Shown here in pieces: positions 6,470-15,800 of a stretch of 34,582 nt of DNA (its first letter is position 1; each line of letters opens with the position of its first letter). Location: the NCBI GenBank assembly GCA_944384545.1, contig CALWTT010000030.1, positions 1 to 34,582 on the forward strand, written 5' to 3'. This stretch comes from an uncultured Clostridia bacterium. Its GTDB lineage: Bacteria > Bacillota > Clostridia > Oscillospirales > CAG-272. Made by a program: the position numbers and the translations under genes. The notes below the pieces were generated by a model that worked only from the letters and a program-made list of their open reading frames with translations, made no database searches and was not told the origin of the DNA.

Positions 6470-7228
6470 ATGAACGAAGAAGAGAAAGAGCGGAAACGCT
6501 ATCGGGAGCTGGCAGAGGCGGCATACCGCCGGGGGCGGACGGTTTTTACGGAATTTCTGGGACTTTCGGAGCTGGATCGTTTTCTTGCGGCGGCGCCGGA
6601 TTTTCCGCCTGTCGGATATACGCTGTTCGGGGGCGCGGAGGGGTGCGAACGGGTAATGGCACGCTTCGGGGAAGAGGAGAGCCTTGGCTATCCGCCGGAG
6701 CCGTTTCCGATTGCATGTCTGCATGCGGTGCTGACCGGACGGGGCTTTGTGCCGGATCTGACGCATCGCGACGTGCTGGGTGCACTGATGCATCTTGGGA
6801 TCCGGCGGGATATGCTGGGGGATATTTTTCCGACGGAGGACGGCGCATATTTTTTCTGCACGCAGAAAATCGCACCTTTTCTGCTGACGGATTTTGTGCG
6901 AGCCGGGCGAAGCGGCGTGGTTTGCCATGAGGAGGCGTTTCCGCCGGAGCTGGCGGCGCCGGCACCGATCCCGGCGGAGATACAGGTGGCCTCGGAACGG
7001 CTTGATGGGATCCTGGCTCATGCGTTCGGCCTCTCCCGTGCGGAGGTGCAGGATTGCTTCGCTGCGCGGCGGGTTTTTGCGGACGGACGTCTGTGCGAAG
7101 ATCCTGCGGCACATTGCCAGGCCGGTCGGATCCTGACTTTGCGCGGAAGGGGGCGGGTGCGCTATGTCGGTGTGCTCGGCACTACCAAAAAAGGCAATCT
7201 GCGCGTGTGCATTGAGCGCTACCGATAG
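6470..7228 (+). CDS. ylmH: YlmH-type S4-domain RNA-binding protein
   Basis: The 252-residue protein is of the length and layout of B. subtilis YlmH. An N-terminal region with EFLGLSELDRF precedes the middle domain with the signature HRDVLGALMHLGIRRDMLGDI (two blocks, residues about 100-120) and a C-terminal S4 RNA-binding domain (about 180-240: S-E-R-L-D-G-I-L-A-H-A-F-G-L-S-R). In B. subtilis YlmH has been linked to ribosome-associated quality control of stalled 50S-peptidyl-tRNA complexes. ATG 6470 was chosen because ATG 6449 lies at most a few bases after the expected transcription start and has no SD. In many Firmicutes ylmH sits in the ylmEFGH-divIVA cell-division cluster; here it stands alone beside greA. 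Confidence 0.88.
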   Translation: MNEEEKERKRYRELAEAAYRRGRTVFTEFLGLSELDRFLAAAPDFPPVGYTLFGGAEGCERVMARFGEEESLGYPPEPFPIACLHAVLTGRGFVPDLTHRDVLGALMHLGIRRDMLGDIFPTEDGAYFFCTQKIAPFLLTDFVRAGRSGVVCHEEAFPPELAAPAPIPAEIQVASERLDGILAHAFGLSRAEVQDCFAARRVFADGRLCEDPAAHCQAGRILTLRGRGRVRYVGVLGTTKKGNLRVCIERYR

Positions 7229-7276
7229 AAGACCCCGTGTGGCGTGAACCTTTTCCCGCCGCGGCGGGTTGGAAGG

Positions 7277-7326
7277 TTTTTCGCCAGGCCTTTTTGCAAA
7301 AAGGCCGACAGCCCGCGCCGCAGCGC
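7277..7326 (+). repeat. P palindromic element, copy P3
   Basis: Palindrome at 7287-7306, 59 nt after the ylmH stop codon. Right flank differs from P1 by GACAGCCC instead of GCCAGCCC. Confidence 0.85.
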
Positions 7327-7555
7327 TCCTGTCCACGCCTCTTGCACGCCCCTGCGACAATCGCCGCGCCGCGCCGCCCGCCCCGCAGCCGTTATTCCAG
7401 CGTCGGGAACCCTTTGCCTACCCGCTCCGGCGGTAGCATCGCGCCGGGCGCTGCCCTGTCCGTTTCCGTGCCGGTATTGCCGGCTTTTCGGATGACGCCG
7501 TACACCCGCCCGCCGTATGCTCCGGTGGCAGCGCCTGTGCATCCTGCATCACCCC

Positions 7556-7596
7556 GAGGCATCCGCCGCCCCGCCCGTTCCGGCGGCGGATGCCTC
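7556..7596 (+). repeat. H hairpin element, copy H3
   Basis: Perfect 15-bp stem (GAGGCATCCGCCGCC 7556-7570 with 7582-7596) and loop CCGCCCGTTCC. The second base pair is A-T here, but C-G in the GCGGC-type copies such as H2, which is a compensatory change. Confidence 0.8.
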
Positions 7597-7740
7597 TCCT
7601 ACGCGATTCCGCCCCCGTGTGGCGTGTATCCGCCCCGGCGCAGCCGGCTTTTTTGCTTTTGGGAGCAGAATCCCGCTTGTGCTTGCTCGGACGCCCGCCC
7701 CACAGCACACCGGCCTGTCCCGCCGCGGCGGGTTGGAAGG

Positions 7741-7790
7741 TTTTTCGCCAGGCCTTTTTGCAAAAAGGCCGACAGCCCTGCGCCGCAGCG
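7741..7790 (+). repeat. P palindromic element, copy P4
   Basis: Palindrome at 7751-7770; the right flank carries one extra T (CCCTGCGCCGCAGCG). Confidence 0.85.
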
Positions 7791-7888
7791 CTTTTGCCTC
7801 CGCCTCCTGCGTCCTCCGGCGGCAGCGCCACATTGCCCACGCACACTTCCTGCTGCCGCGTTCCGGTTTGCACCTCGGCTCGCCCTGC

Positions 7889-7927
7889 GCGCGTCCGCCG
7901 CCGGAACGGGCGGGGCGGCGGACGCGC
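7889..7927 (-). repeat. H hairpin element, copy H4, inverted
   Basis: 14-bp perfect stem (7889-7902 with 7914-7927). The loop reads GGAACGGGCGG on the plus strand, i.e. CCGCCCGTTCC on the minus strand, so this copy is inverted relative to the others. The outer stem sequence is different from H1-H3 yet still pairs. Confidence 0.75.
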
Positions 7928-8042
7928 TGCGTTTTGGGCTTCTGTCTGCATGGCCTCAGCTGCTCGCTCCGGACCGGCGGCGGACGTGCCGGTTGTCTAA
8001 AATGAATAAAATTGCGATAAATTGTAAAACTTTCGGGAGCGC

Positions 8043-8071
8043 TTGTATTCGACAAATCCATTTGCTACAAT
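8043..8071 (+). promoter_or_regulatory. Sigma-A promoter of the AraC/acetyltransferase/epimerase unit
   Basis: TTGTAT (8043-8048), 17-nt spacer, TACAAT (8066-8071) lies in an AT-rich stretch 49 nt before the gene. The -35 is weak, which fits an activated promoter, possibly autoregulated by the AraC-type product. Confidence 0.6.
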
Positions 8072-8119
8072 GAGAATGTAAAATCTTATAATTTTGAAAA
8101 GCACAGCGAGGAGGCCAAC

Positions 8120-8971
8120 ATGAAATTTGTCGAAATGAATCCGTATGTACGTATGGCGGAGGAGCTGACTCTGACTCCGGACACGGCGCCGGTATGCGGA
8201 TACGATTCCCGATTGTTTTATGTGGAAAAAGGAAAGAACCGTCTTGTGACCGACGCGGAGGAGATTCCGCTGTCGGAGGGGCGCTTTGTGTATCTGCCGG
8301 CGGGATGCCGGTATGCATTTGCAGAGTCACGCAGTCTGACGTTGCTTCTGATTGCCTTTGACGGTGACTGGAGGTATGCGGAGCAAAGCGATCCGATCCC
8401 GGTGGCAGCGGCGGAGGACTGGGATGCGTCTGCCTGCCACAGGATGCCGGACTGCGAGGACTATCCGGATTTTGGCGCGACCTTTTCGGTCCGCGCAGAG
8501 GAAGCGGTGCGCGAGGAGCTTGCAGCGTTGGTCCGGGAATTCGGAGAAAAGAAGCGCCTGCGCGCAGAGCAGGCCTCGGCGCGGCTGAAGCTGGTTCTTG
8601 CGGGGATGCTGCGCAGTCGTCTGATCGGTTCCCGTGCGGAGGAAGCGGTGGCGAATGTACTGGGCTATATCCGGGAACACTACCGGGAGGAAATTCCCAA
8701 TCGTGCTTTCGGCGCACTGACAGGATACCATCCCTACTATCTGAACAAGCTGATGCTGGAGGAGACGGGACAATCCCTGCACCAGCATCTGGTCTCGTAC
8801 CGGATCGCAGAGGCGGAGCGCCTGCTGCTTGCTACCGATATGACGGCGTCGGCCATTGCGGAGGCGACGGGATTCGGTGGATTGCCTGCCTTTTCGGCGT
8901 CCTTCAAGAAGCAGGTAGGCGTATCACCGGCGGGATATCGGCAGCGGGAACGCACCCGTCGGATGTTGTGA
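8120..8971 (+). CDS. AraC-family transcriptional regulator
   Basis: The 283-residue protein has an N-terminal cupin-like effector domain (about 1-140, with G-R-F-V-Y-L-P-A-G-C-R-Y) and a C-terminal double helix-turn-helix of AraC type (about 180-280: L-G-Y-I-R-E-H-Y-R-E-E...Y-Y-L-N-K-L-M-L-E-E-T-G, then A-E-A-T-G-F-G-G-L-P-A-F-S-A-S-F-K-K-Q-V-G-V-S-P-A-G-Y-R). Such proteins usually sense a small metabolite, often a sugar. GAGGAG lies 6 nt before ATG 8120. The neighbours downstream are an acetyltransferase and an aldose-epimerase-like protein, so it probably governs a sugar-related unit. The inducer cannot be named. Confidence 0.9.
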   Translation: MKFVEMNPYVRMAEELTLTPDTAPVCGYDSRLFYVEKGKNRLVTDAEEIPLSEGRFVYLPAGCRYAFAESRSLTLLLIAFDGDWRYAEQSDPIPVAAAEDWDASACHRMPDCEDYPDFGATFSVRAEEAVREELAALVREFGEKKRLRAEQASARLKLVLAGMLRSRLIGSRAEEAVANVLGYIREHYREEIPNRAFGALTGYHPYYLNKLMLEETGQSLHQHLVSYRIAEAERLLLATDMTASAIAEATGFGGLPAFSASFKKQVGVSPAGYRQRERTRRML

Positions 8972-8982
8972 CGGAGGCGCCT

Positions 8983-9597
8983 GTGAGCACGTATACTACC
9001 ATGCTGGAGGGAGGGCTGTACAGCTGTCAGGATGAGGAGCTTTCCCGTTTGCAGACCGCGTGCCTTGAAAAGCTGTATGATTACAATGCGACCCGTCCGA
9101 GTGAGGGCGCCCGTCGGGAGGCACTGCTGCGCGAGATGTTCGCCGAACTGGGTGAGGGCTGCTATATAGAGCCGCCGCTGCATGCAAACTGGGGTGGGCG
9201 GCATGTGCATTTCGGCCGCGGGGTATATGCGAATTTCAATCTGACACTGGTGGACGATACGCATATCTATGTGGGAGACCGGACAATGCTGGGACCGAAT
9301 GTGGTGCTGGCAACGGCTGGGCACCCGATTCTGCCGTCTTTGCGGGAGCGTGTCTTCCAGTACAACCGCCCGATCCGGATCGGGCAGAACTGCTGGCTGG
9401 GTGCGGGCGTGATCGTGCTGCCCGGGGTTTGTATCGGCGACAGAAGCGTAATCGGGGCGGGCAGTGTGGTGACACGGGATATTCCAGCGGACGTGGTGGC
9501 GGCGGGTGTGCCCTGCCGCGTCCTGCGTCCGATCGGAGAAAGAGACCGGCGTTACTATTACCGGGAAGATCCGATCCCGCCTGCGTATATCGAATAG
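8983..9597 (+). CDS. Hexapeptide-repeat sugar O-acetyltransferase (maltose/galactoside acetyltransferase type)
   Basis: The roughly 204-residue enzyme is of the LacA/Maa type and transfers acetyl from acetyl-CoA to a sugar hydroxyl. A helical Mac-type N-terminus (M-L-E-G-G-L-Y-S-C-Q-D-E-E-L) leads into left-handed beta-helix repeats. The catalytic His is expected in ATAGHP, and I-G-Q-N-C-W-L-G-A-G-V-I-V-L-P-G-V-C-I-G is the classic hexapeptide run ending in AAGVPCRV. I prefer GTG 8983 (GGAGG 5 nt upstream); the alternative GTG 8968 overlaps the araC stop by 4 nt with no clear SD. Coupled to the upstream regulator either way. Exact sugar unknown. Confidence 0.88.
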   Translation: MSTYTTMLEGGLYSCQDEELSRLQTACLEKLYDYNATRPSEGARREALLREMFAELGEGCYIEPPLHANWGGRHVHFGRGVYANFNLTLVDDTHIYVGDRTMLGPNVVLATAGHPILPSLRERVFQYNRPIRIGQNCWLGAGVIVLPGVCIGDRSVIGAGSVVTRDIPADVVAAGVPCRVLRPIGERDRRYYYREDPIPPAYIE

Positions 9598-9679
9598 ACC
9601 GGCGTACAGCGTCGGAAACGGGAGGCGGCTGTCCGGTCCGGGACGGATATCGCCTCTGTCAAGCATAAGGAGACAGAGC

Positions 9680-10588
9680 ATGAACGAAGAAAAGCAGAAT
9701 ACGGGTACCGGGGAGCGGATCCGCATTGGGAATTCCTGCCTGACGGTGGAGATCTGTCTGCGGGGCGCAGAGCTGTATGCGGTGCGGCCAGCCGAGGGAG
9801 GAGACTCCTATCTGTGGAGCGGGGATCCGTCTATATGGAGTGGGCGTGCGCCGATTCTTTTTCCGATCTGCGGCGCGCTGCGAGAGGATACCTATATGCA
9901 CGAAGGCGTGCAGTACCGGATGGATAAACACGGATTTGCCAGCGGCATGCGTTTTGAAGCGGTGGAGACCGGCAGGGAGCATGCAGTGCTGCGTCTTGAG
10001 GACAGTGAGACGACGCGTGCCATGTATCCGTTCTCCTTTGCGTTGACGGTGCGGTATGCACTGGCGGAGCGCACGCTGGAGGTGACATATGCGGTGGAAA
10101 ACCGCGGCGGGGAGCCGCTGTATTACAGCATCGGCGCACATGAGGGCTTTGCGTTGCCGGAGGGGGTGCGCGCCTATGAGGTGCATTTTGACGAGAGGGA
10201 GGACATGACGGCAGCGGACCTTGCCGGCCCCTATCTTGCGGGGACCCATCGTCGGATCCTTCCGGAGGACGGCCGTGTCCTGCCCCTGGATCCGGAGCAG
10301 TTTGTTCCGGACGCCCTGATTTTTCTGGCGCCGGCGTCGCGCGGTCTTTCGCTGTGCCGCAGGGACGGGACACGGGTGGTGCGCGTGGAATTCCCGGATT
10401 TTCCGCACCTGCTGCTGTGGCAGGTCAGCGGCGCTCCGTTTCTGTGTGTGGAGCCCTGGAGTGGATTGCCGGATTATACGGACAGCAGCGGTATTTTGTC
10501 GGAAAAGCCGTCGATTACGGTGCTGGCGCCCCACGCGACGCATCAGTACCGGCACCGCCTGATTTTCGGCGCGCAGCCGACCATGTAA
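9680..10588 (+). CDS. Aldose 1-epimerase-like protein (LacX/galactose-mutarotase family)
   Basis: The 302-residue beta-sandwich protein carries G-A-E-L-Y-A-V near the N-terminus, the segment R-A-P-I-L-F-P-I-C-G, H-G-F-A, the catalytic-type S-I-G-A-H-E-G-F and a C-terminal L-C-V-E-P-W-S-G-L-P-D. These are typical of the LacX subgroup, which interconverts anomers of aldoses or binds phosphorylated sugars. AAGGAGA lies 6 nt upstream of ATG 9680; the frame is open further 5' but without an SD. It follows the acetyltransferase by 82 nt, probably in the same transcript. Substrate not determined. Confidence 0.88.
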   Translation: MNEEKQNTGTGERIRIGNSCLTVEICLRGAELYAVRPAEGGDSYLWSGDPSIWSGRAPILFPICGALREDTYMHEGVQYRMDKHGFASGMRFEAVETGREHAVLRLEDSETTRAMYPFSFALTVRYALAERTLEVTYAVENRGGEPLYYSIGAHEGFALPEGVRAYEVHFDEREDMTAADLAGPYLAGTHRRILPEDGRVLPLDPEQFVPDALIFLAPASRGLSLCRRDGTRVVRVEFPDFPHLLLWQVSGAPFLCVEPWSGLPDYTDSSGILSEKPSITVLAPHATHQYRHRLIFGAQPTM

Positions 10589-10965
10589 CGCCCGTATGCT
10601 CGGACGCATCTTACCCGTTCCCCACGGTCGGCATGGCATTGCCGGTTCGGGTGTCGGTTGCCACCTCCTTGTGTTTTCTCCTCCGCGTGGAGAACGTGTG
10701 ACCTGAAGTCGATCGGGCACAGCAGGGAAACCCCTTATTGGTCGTCCCCGCAACAGACTTTCTTTGCATAGGCATCCCCTCCCCGCCGCAACGCTTTTGC
10801 AGTTTTCGCCAGGCCTTTTTACAAAAAGGCCGACAGCCCGCGCCGCAGCGCACTGTACCGATCCCCCGCGCCGCAGCGCCTCAGCCTCTGCTTCTTGTAC
10901 CGTCCCGCGCCTCAGCGCTTCTGTCCTCCGCCTCTTGCACAATCCCGCCGGCTCCTCCGGACCAC
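10589..10965. other. Convergent intergenic region with one P element
   Basis: This gap separates the converging epimerase and MutS-like genes. It contains P5 and degenerate ACCGATCCCCCGCGCCGCAGCGCC reiterations (10857-10960). I see no gene and no T-run terminator on either strand; the P element or its surrounding dyads may do that job. Confidence 0.55.
10802..10851 (+). repeat. P palindromic element, copy P5 (one change in the dyad)
   Basis: The core at 10812-10831 reads TTTTTACAAAAA in the centre instead of TTTTTGCAAAAA, so the arms are intact but the middle is changed. It is preceded by CCCCGCCGCAACGC, as in the other islands. Confidence 0.8.
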
Positions 10966-12573
10966 TTATCCATTGCGCCGCCGCGTCAGCTCTTCCAGGG
11001 ACAGCCCGTAGCGGTTGGCAATATCACGGGCATAGCTCTTTCCGTCCGGCTTGGTCCGCCGGATCCGGTAGGAACGCTCCCCCTCTTCCATGCCGGCCAC
11101 CAGCGTGTCGGCCCGCGCCGTTCCGCCTGCCTCGCGGATACGCGCGTTGATATCGTCCAGTGAGGCCGCCAGCTCATGCAGGTGCGTCGAGAAAATGCAG
11201 CGGCAGCCGACCAGCCCGAACCCGCAGAGAATTTCCGCGGCAATATAGGACGCCTCGTAGGCGCCGGTCGAGGAGAGCGATTCGTCCAGCAGAACCAGGG
11301 AATCGCCGGTCACATGATCGAAGATCTCACGCAGCCGTGCACATTCCTCGCCAAGACGCCCCTTGTCGATGGTGTCCTCGGCCCCCTCGGGGAAATGCGT
11401 GAAAATGCCGTCGACGGGCGAAAGCTCGGCCTCGCGTGCAGGGACCGAAAGGCCAAGCTGTGCCATGGCCTGCAGCTGCCCGACCGCACAGGTGATGACC
11501 GACTTTCCGCCGCGGTTGGGCCCGGTCAGAATAAAAATCCGTCCGTTGTCGTCAAAGTCAAATTCGTTTTCGACCATCGTATCGGTAACCTGCAATGCGA
11601 CATCGGGATTGTACAGGCCGACGGCATGCAGCATCTTTTTCCCGATGGGGGCAAGGGTCGGGCGGCAGAGGGGCAGGCCGCGCGCATGCAGCGAGCGGAG
11701 CAGAGCGGCGCCGCGGACAAGAAACTCAATCTCGGGAAGAATGCGCAGGAGAAAATCGGTATTTTCCAGGACATAATGCCCGACGATCTTCCGCCAGGCG
11801 CGGACGGAGGAGCGGAAAACATCACCGAGTGCATTGTAGAAGGCGTGGTTGAGCGCGTCACGCCGATTCTCCGACTGGCTTTTATCAAAGGGTAGCAGGT
11901 TGGCGATACAGGTGAAGCTGTCGTTGCGGAAGCTCATACGCAGGATACGGTCGAGCAGCTCGCCGGATTTGAAGGGCTCGGCATTGACCGAAATCACGCC
12001 GGCGGAGCAGGGGCGCAGGCGCTGATCGAGATTGACACCGATCGTAACGCTCTTCACCTCGCGGATGCGGGAGGAGAGCTGTCCGAGCTGGCGGTTCAGC
12101 TCCTTATAATATTCGCTCTCGGACAGCTCGGCGATCCGGTCAAAGAGACGGAGGAAGGCGCGGCTTGTGACCTTGTCGCGCAGCGGGAGACTGCCGCGGG
12201 CCAGCCCGTCGACACAGCTGATATACAGCTCGATCTCGGTGATGCTGTACAGATAGGATTCGCCGCTGGTCTCATATTCCTCGTCCATGCGGCGCAGTTC
12301 CAGAATGTCGGAGAGAATCGGAATGGAATCCTGGAGCAGCGCTGCCAGCTCGGGCAGGCGCATCAGATCCTCAAAGATCTCCTGGCGGTAGGCAATGACC
12401 TCGGGGTCGGTGGTAAAGAAGTCGGAGAGCGCGGCGCCGTTGAGGGGAAGCATGCGATAGAGGCCGAGCTCGGTGCAGACGGTCTCACTGATATCCGGCC
12501 GGTTTTCCTTTTGCAGGGCGGCGGCGGCGCGCGTCTGGTCCGGATAGAGAAGACTGAGAAAAACGGAATCCAT
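10966..12573 (-). CDS. MutS-related ATPase, short form without mismatch-recognition domain
   Basis: The 535-residue protein has a helical lever/core region (about 60-330) and a C-terminal MutS-type ABC ATPase. Walker A is TGPNRGGKS (350-358, Lys357), with Arg where MutS has Met. Walker B is LVLLDES with Asp430-Glu431, followed by SLSSTG instead of the usual IGRGTS. A switch His is in FSTHLHEL (about 463). The N-terminal mismatch-binding domain with F-x-E is absent, as are the Smr and KOW domains of MutS2, so it is neither MutS1 nor MutS2. Role unknown, probably ATP-driven DNA or RNA junction binding. A GAGGA SD precedes ATG 12573, and the gene has its own promoter divergent from the lipoprotein gene. 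Confidence 0.85.
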   Translation of the reverse strand: MDSVFLSLLYPDQTRAAAALQKENRPDISETVCTELGLYRMLPLNGAALSDFFTTDPEVIAYRQEIFEDLMRLPELAALLQDSIPILSDILELRRMDEEYETSGESYLYSITEIELYISCVDGLARGSLPLRDKVTSRAFLRLFDRIAELSESEYYKELNRQLGQLSSRIREVKSVTIGVNLDQRLRPCSAGVISVNAEPFKSGELLDRILRMSFRNDSFTCIANLLPFDKSQSENRRDALNHAFYNALGDVFRSSVRAWRKIVGHYVLENTDFLLRILPEIEFLVRGAALLRSLHARGLPLCRPTLAPIGKKMLHAVGLYNPDVALQVTDTMVENEFDFDDNGRIFILTGPNRGGKSVITCAVGQLQAMAQLGLSVPAREAELSPVDGIFTHFPEGAEDTIDKGRLGEECARLREIFDHVTGDSLVLLDESLSSTGAYEASYIAAEILCGFGLVGCRCIFSTHLHELAASLDDINARIREAGGTARADTLVAGMEEGERSYRIRRTKPDGKSYARDIANRYGLSLEELTRRRNG

Positions 12574-12681
12574 ATGGAGATATCCTCGCTTCTGTTTCTG
12601 TTGATTTTACTGATTCGACGCGCATATAATCTACGGAGTATACGCGCATCTGCATGTACGGGTTTTACACGCACTGCGGTC

Positions 12682-12710
12682 ATTGTAGCATATTCTGCGC
12701 ACCGTGTAAA
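12682..12710 (-). promoter_or_regulatory. Sigma-A promoter of the MutS-like gene
   Basis: Minus strand: TTTACA (12710-12705), 17-nt spacer, TACAAT (12687-12682). The leader is about 100 nt. The whole 12574-12896 gap holds only this promoter and the divergent one. Confidence 0.65.
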
Positions 12711-12763
12711 CAGTTTTTTGTGAACAGCATACAAAAATCCGGCGCATGGCGGGGAAGCCCCAC

Positions 12764-12792
12764 TTGTTTTTTCCGGATGCGGATGTTATAAT
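12764..12792 (+). promoter_or_regulatory. Sigma-A promoter of the beta-helix lipoprotein gene
   Basis: TTGTTT (12764-12769), 17-nt spacer, TATAAT (12787-12792), about 100 nt ahead of the start codon. Confidence 0.65.
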
Positions 12793-12896
12793 AAAGATAC
12801 GATTCCCCCAAACAGCGCACGGACAACGTGTCGTATTCCGGTGTTTTTCCCCGCAGAAAGATGCGTGGCCGTGTGTATCAACGGAAGGAGAAGGCC

Positions 12897-15800
12897 ATGA
12901 CAAAATCATCGCAACTGTTACGAACCGCGCTCTGCCTTTTTCTGCTGTGCGCCATGCTGGTGCTGAGCGGATGCCCGGGCGGTACGCCTCCGGCAGGCAA
13001 CGGAACAACGAGCTCTACTGCTACGACGGGGGGCCAGAAGCCGGATACGCCCGGCGAGGATGCAACACCGACGGAGGAGGCGTCGCGCCTGCAGGGGACC
13101 GCGTATCCGGACGCAGCGGCACCTGCCGGAGCCGGTGCATCGCTTGCGGCGGATTCGCTTGCCATGACCGGTCGGATCCCGGCGGAGAGCGGGATTGTGG
13201 AAACTACGGCGAGCGGCTTTTTCAATCTGTTCCGCCGGAACGGGCTGGTGGAAAATGCGACCTACCGCATTACGGACGGAGCTCCGGTTGTGTTCAGTGA
13301 CAGCATGGGAATGACCTATGACGGAAAGAATGTGCGGCTTCTGAGCGATGCGGGCATAGAGATCCGCGCGGTGACCGACTTCACGCTGAAAAACCTGACA
13401 CTGATCAGCGCAGGTACGGGGATCACGGTTTCCGGCTCGACAGACGTGACGTTCTCCGGCGTGGAGGTCGCGGGGACGGCCGGAACGGCGCTGGCACTGG
13501 ATGGGGAGAGCGTGCGCGTTACCCTGTCGGATTGCCGCGTGGCCGGGAAGAACGCGGTGGTTTCGGCCTCGGAGGACTTGTATATTCTGGACAGCGCTCT
13601 GTATGCGACGGATACGGCGCTGACCGATCGTGCGGCAGAGCTTGGCGTATTTCTGCGCCGGAGTCTGCTTATGGGGGAGAAGACCGGGCTGCTGCTCTCT
13701 TCCAGCCAGGCGGACATCCGCTATGCCGACATTTCAGGACCTGCGTCGTCGGTGGCGGTGCGCGGTGAAGCGGGGGCACGCGAGATCCTGTTCGCCTACT
13801 GCCGCTTCTCCGGGAGTCAGCTGTCGGTGCATCTTTCGGAGGTGACGAATGCGGTGGTGCTGTTCAGCGGCCTGACCAACCTTCTGGCGGCGGACAGCGA
13901 GAGCGTATTCGTGTGTGAGAACACGGTGAGCGGCGAGCTTTCGTTTTCCGGGAACCGCTACCTGCTGATCAACCGCAATGCGGTGGAGGAGGGGCGGATC
14001 CGCGACCAGGACAACGAATACGGAAGCGGGGATACGATCCGGGATCTTGACGCGCGCGCGGAGGCGGGCGCGAATGAGGATCTGCTGCCGCAGGTGAACA
14101 AGGAGCTGTTTGTCGGGCGCCCGCGTGCGGAATATGTACGGACCGAGGATCGGGAGGCAGAACAGACACTCCCCTATCAGATGATGTACGGCGAGGAGCG
14201 GAACGGTGTATTGATCGTCGCGCCGGGGGCGTATGTTCTGAATCAGACGATTATGCTGGGGATCGAGAACAGCGGACTGAAAGTGTATGCCTATGGTGTT
14301 CTCGGGGAGAAGAATTCGTACAGCACGGCGGTGATATCGGCGTATGCAGTACAGGGACTGGAAATCCGGGGCCTGTTTGTCGATTATGTATACAACACAA
14401 CGGGTCAGGGTGTGGTACTATCCAAGAATGCCGCTGCGAATACGGTGACGATTCTTGCGGGTGCGGGCATGCTCCCCGACTGGACGGATGAGATCTATTA
14501 CAACTGGCGCGATCCATACGGTTCGTCGTACGGTTACCGGGCGGGACATGCGGAACCGTATGCAGACATGGGCCTTCAGGACGTGCAGTACAATCCGGAG
14601 ACCCGGCGGATGACGCTGACATACAGCGCATCGAATTTTGCCATGATCCGGGTCGGGGATACAATCTGTATCCGTGGGAAGGGCTCGGGCGGAACGATGC
14701 TGGAAAATTGCAGGGATGTGGTTCTGGAAGACATGACGATATACGGTGCGGCGGGCTTTGGCTTCCATGAGACCTATTCGCAGAGCCAGACGCTGATGCA
14801 CCGGGTGGCGGTGACGACGGGACCGTCGCCGATCATCACCGAAGAAGAATACGAAGCCTATGCGGATCTTGGCGCATTTTATGAGTTGGATTTTTCGGTG
14901 TGGCAGGACGAAGAAGGCAGGTACCGCGGTACGCGGCGGAAGATCTCTACGGTGGATGCGACGCATACGACCGGCGCGGTAGCGGGGACGCGTGTGGTGT
15001 CCTGCGTGTTTGAGTCGATGTGCGACGACGGAACCAACCAGGGTCACATATACGGCCTTTTGCAGGACTATACGGAGAACGGGAACGGGACGGTCACGCT
15101 GCGGTACGGAGCCAACGGCGGACGGAGCTGTGTCCCGTTTGTCAAGGGACAGACGGTACATGTGTATACACCGGACGGCCGTCTGATCTGCGAGACGCCG
15201 GCGCTCTCGGCGCAGAGAAACGCGGGCATCCTGTATGAGGTGGATGTCGCCGCATCGGACTGCAATCTGGCATTGCTTTCGGATTATACGCTCGGCGTGG
15301 ACCGGATTTTTGTAGACAATCTTTCGCGTGCCTCGGATGGATTTTACTTTGACAACACCGTAGTGCGGAACATCCGTTCCCGCGGTCTGCTGCTGAAATC
15401 GTCGGATGCGACGGTGCGGTACTGCACGCTGGTGAATATCGGGATGGGAGCGATTGCGGTCCATTATGAAGCGGACTGGGGCGAGGCGGGGATCAGCCGG
15501 AATCTGGTTCTCGAAAACAACTATATAGAGAACACCGGATATTACAATCCGGAGAACCGGATTTATGCGGCCATATCGGTGTACGGTCTCAACCAGGTGA
15601 GCAGCGATGCGGATTACATGCTGTACCGGAACATCCGGATCAGTGGGAACCGCATTGTGAACCGCGGAGTGGAGTATGCGATGAGCATCAACTCAGCCAT
15701 GGATGTCGAGATCACGGGGAACGAAATCGGAGCGTCGGAATACGATGCATCGGGCGCGCCGATTCTGCTCTATTATGTGCGTGACATCCTGCTCGCCGAC

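Larger units (their letters stand above)
7229..8042. other. Gene-free repeat island between ylmH and the araC-type gene
   Basis: The GC-rich DNA has several long open frames on both strands that overlap one another and are Ala/Arg/Pro-rich without SD or domains. It contains P3, H3, P4 and an inverted H4. The 14-nt palindrome CCCGCCGCGGCGGG followed by TTGGAAGG precedes both P3 (from 7256) and P4 (from 7725). I find no clear intrinsic terminator for ylmH. GC content falls abruptly after about 7998, where the promoter region of the next gene begins. Confidence 0.65.
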
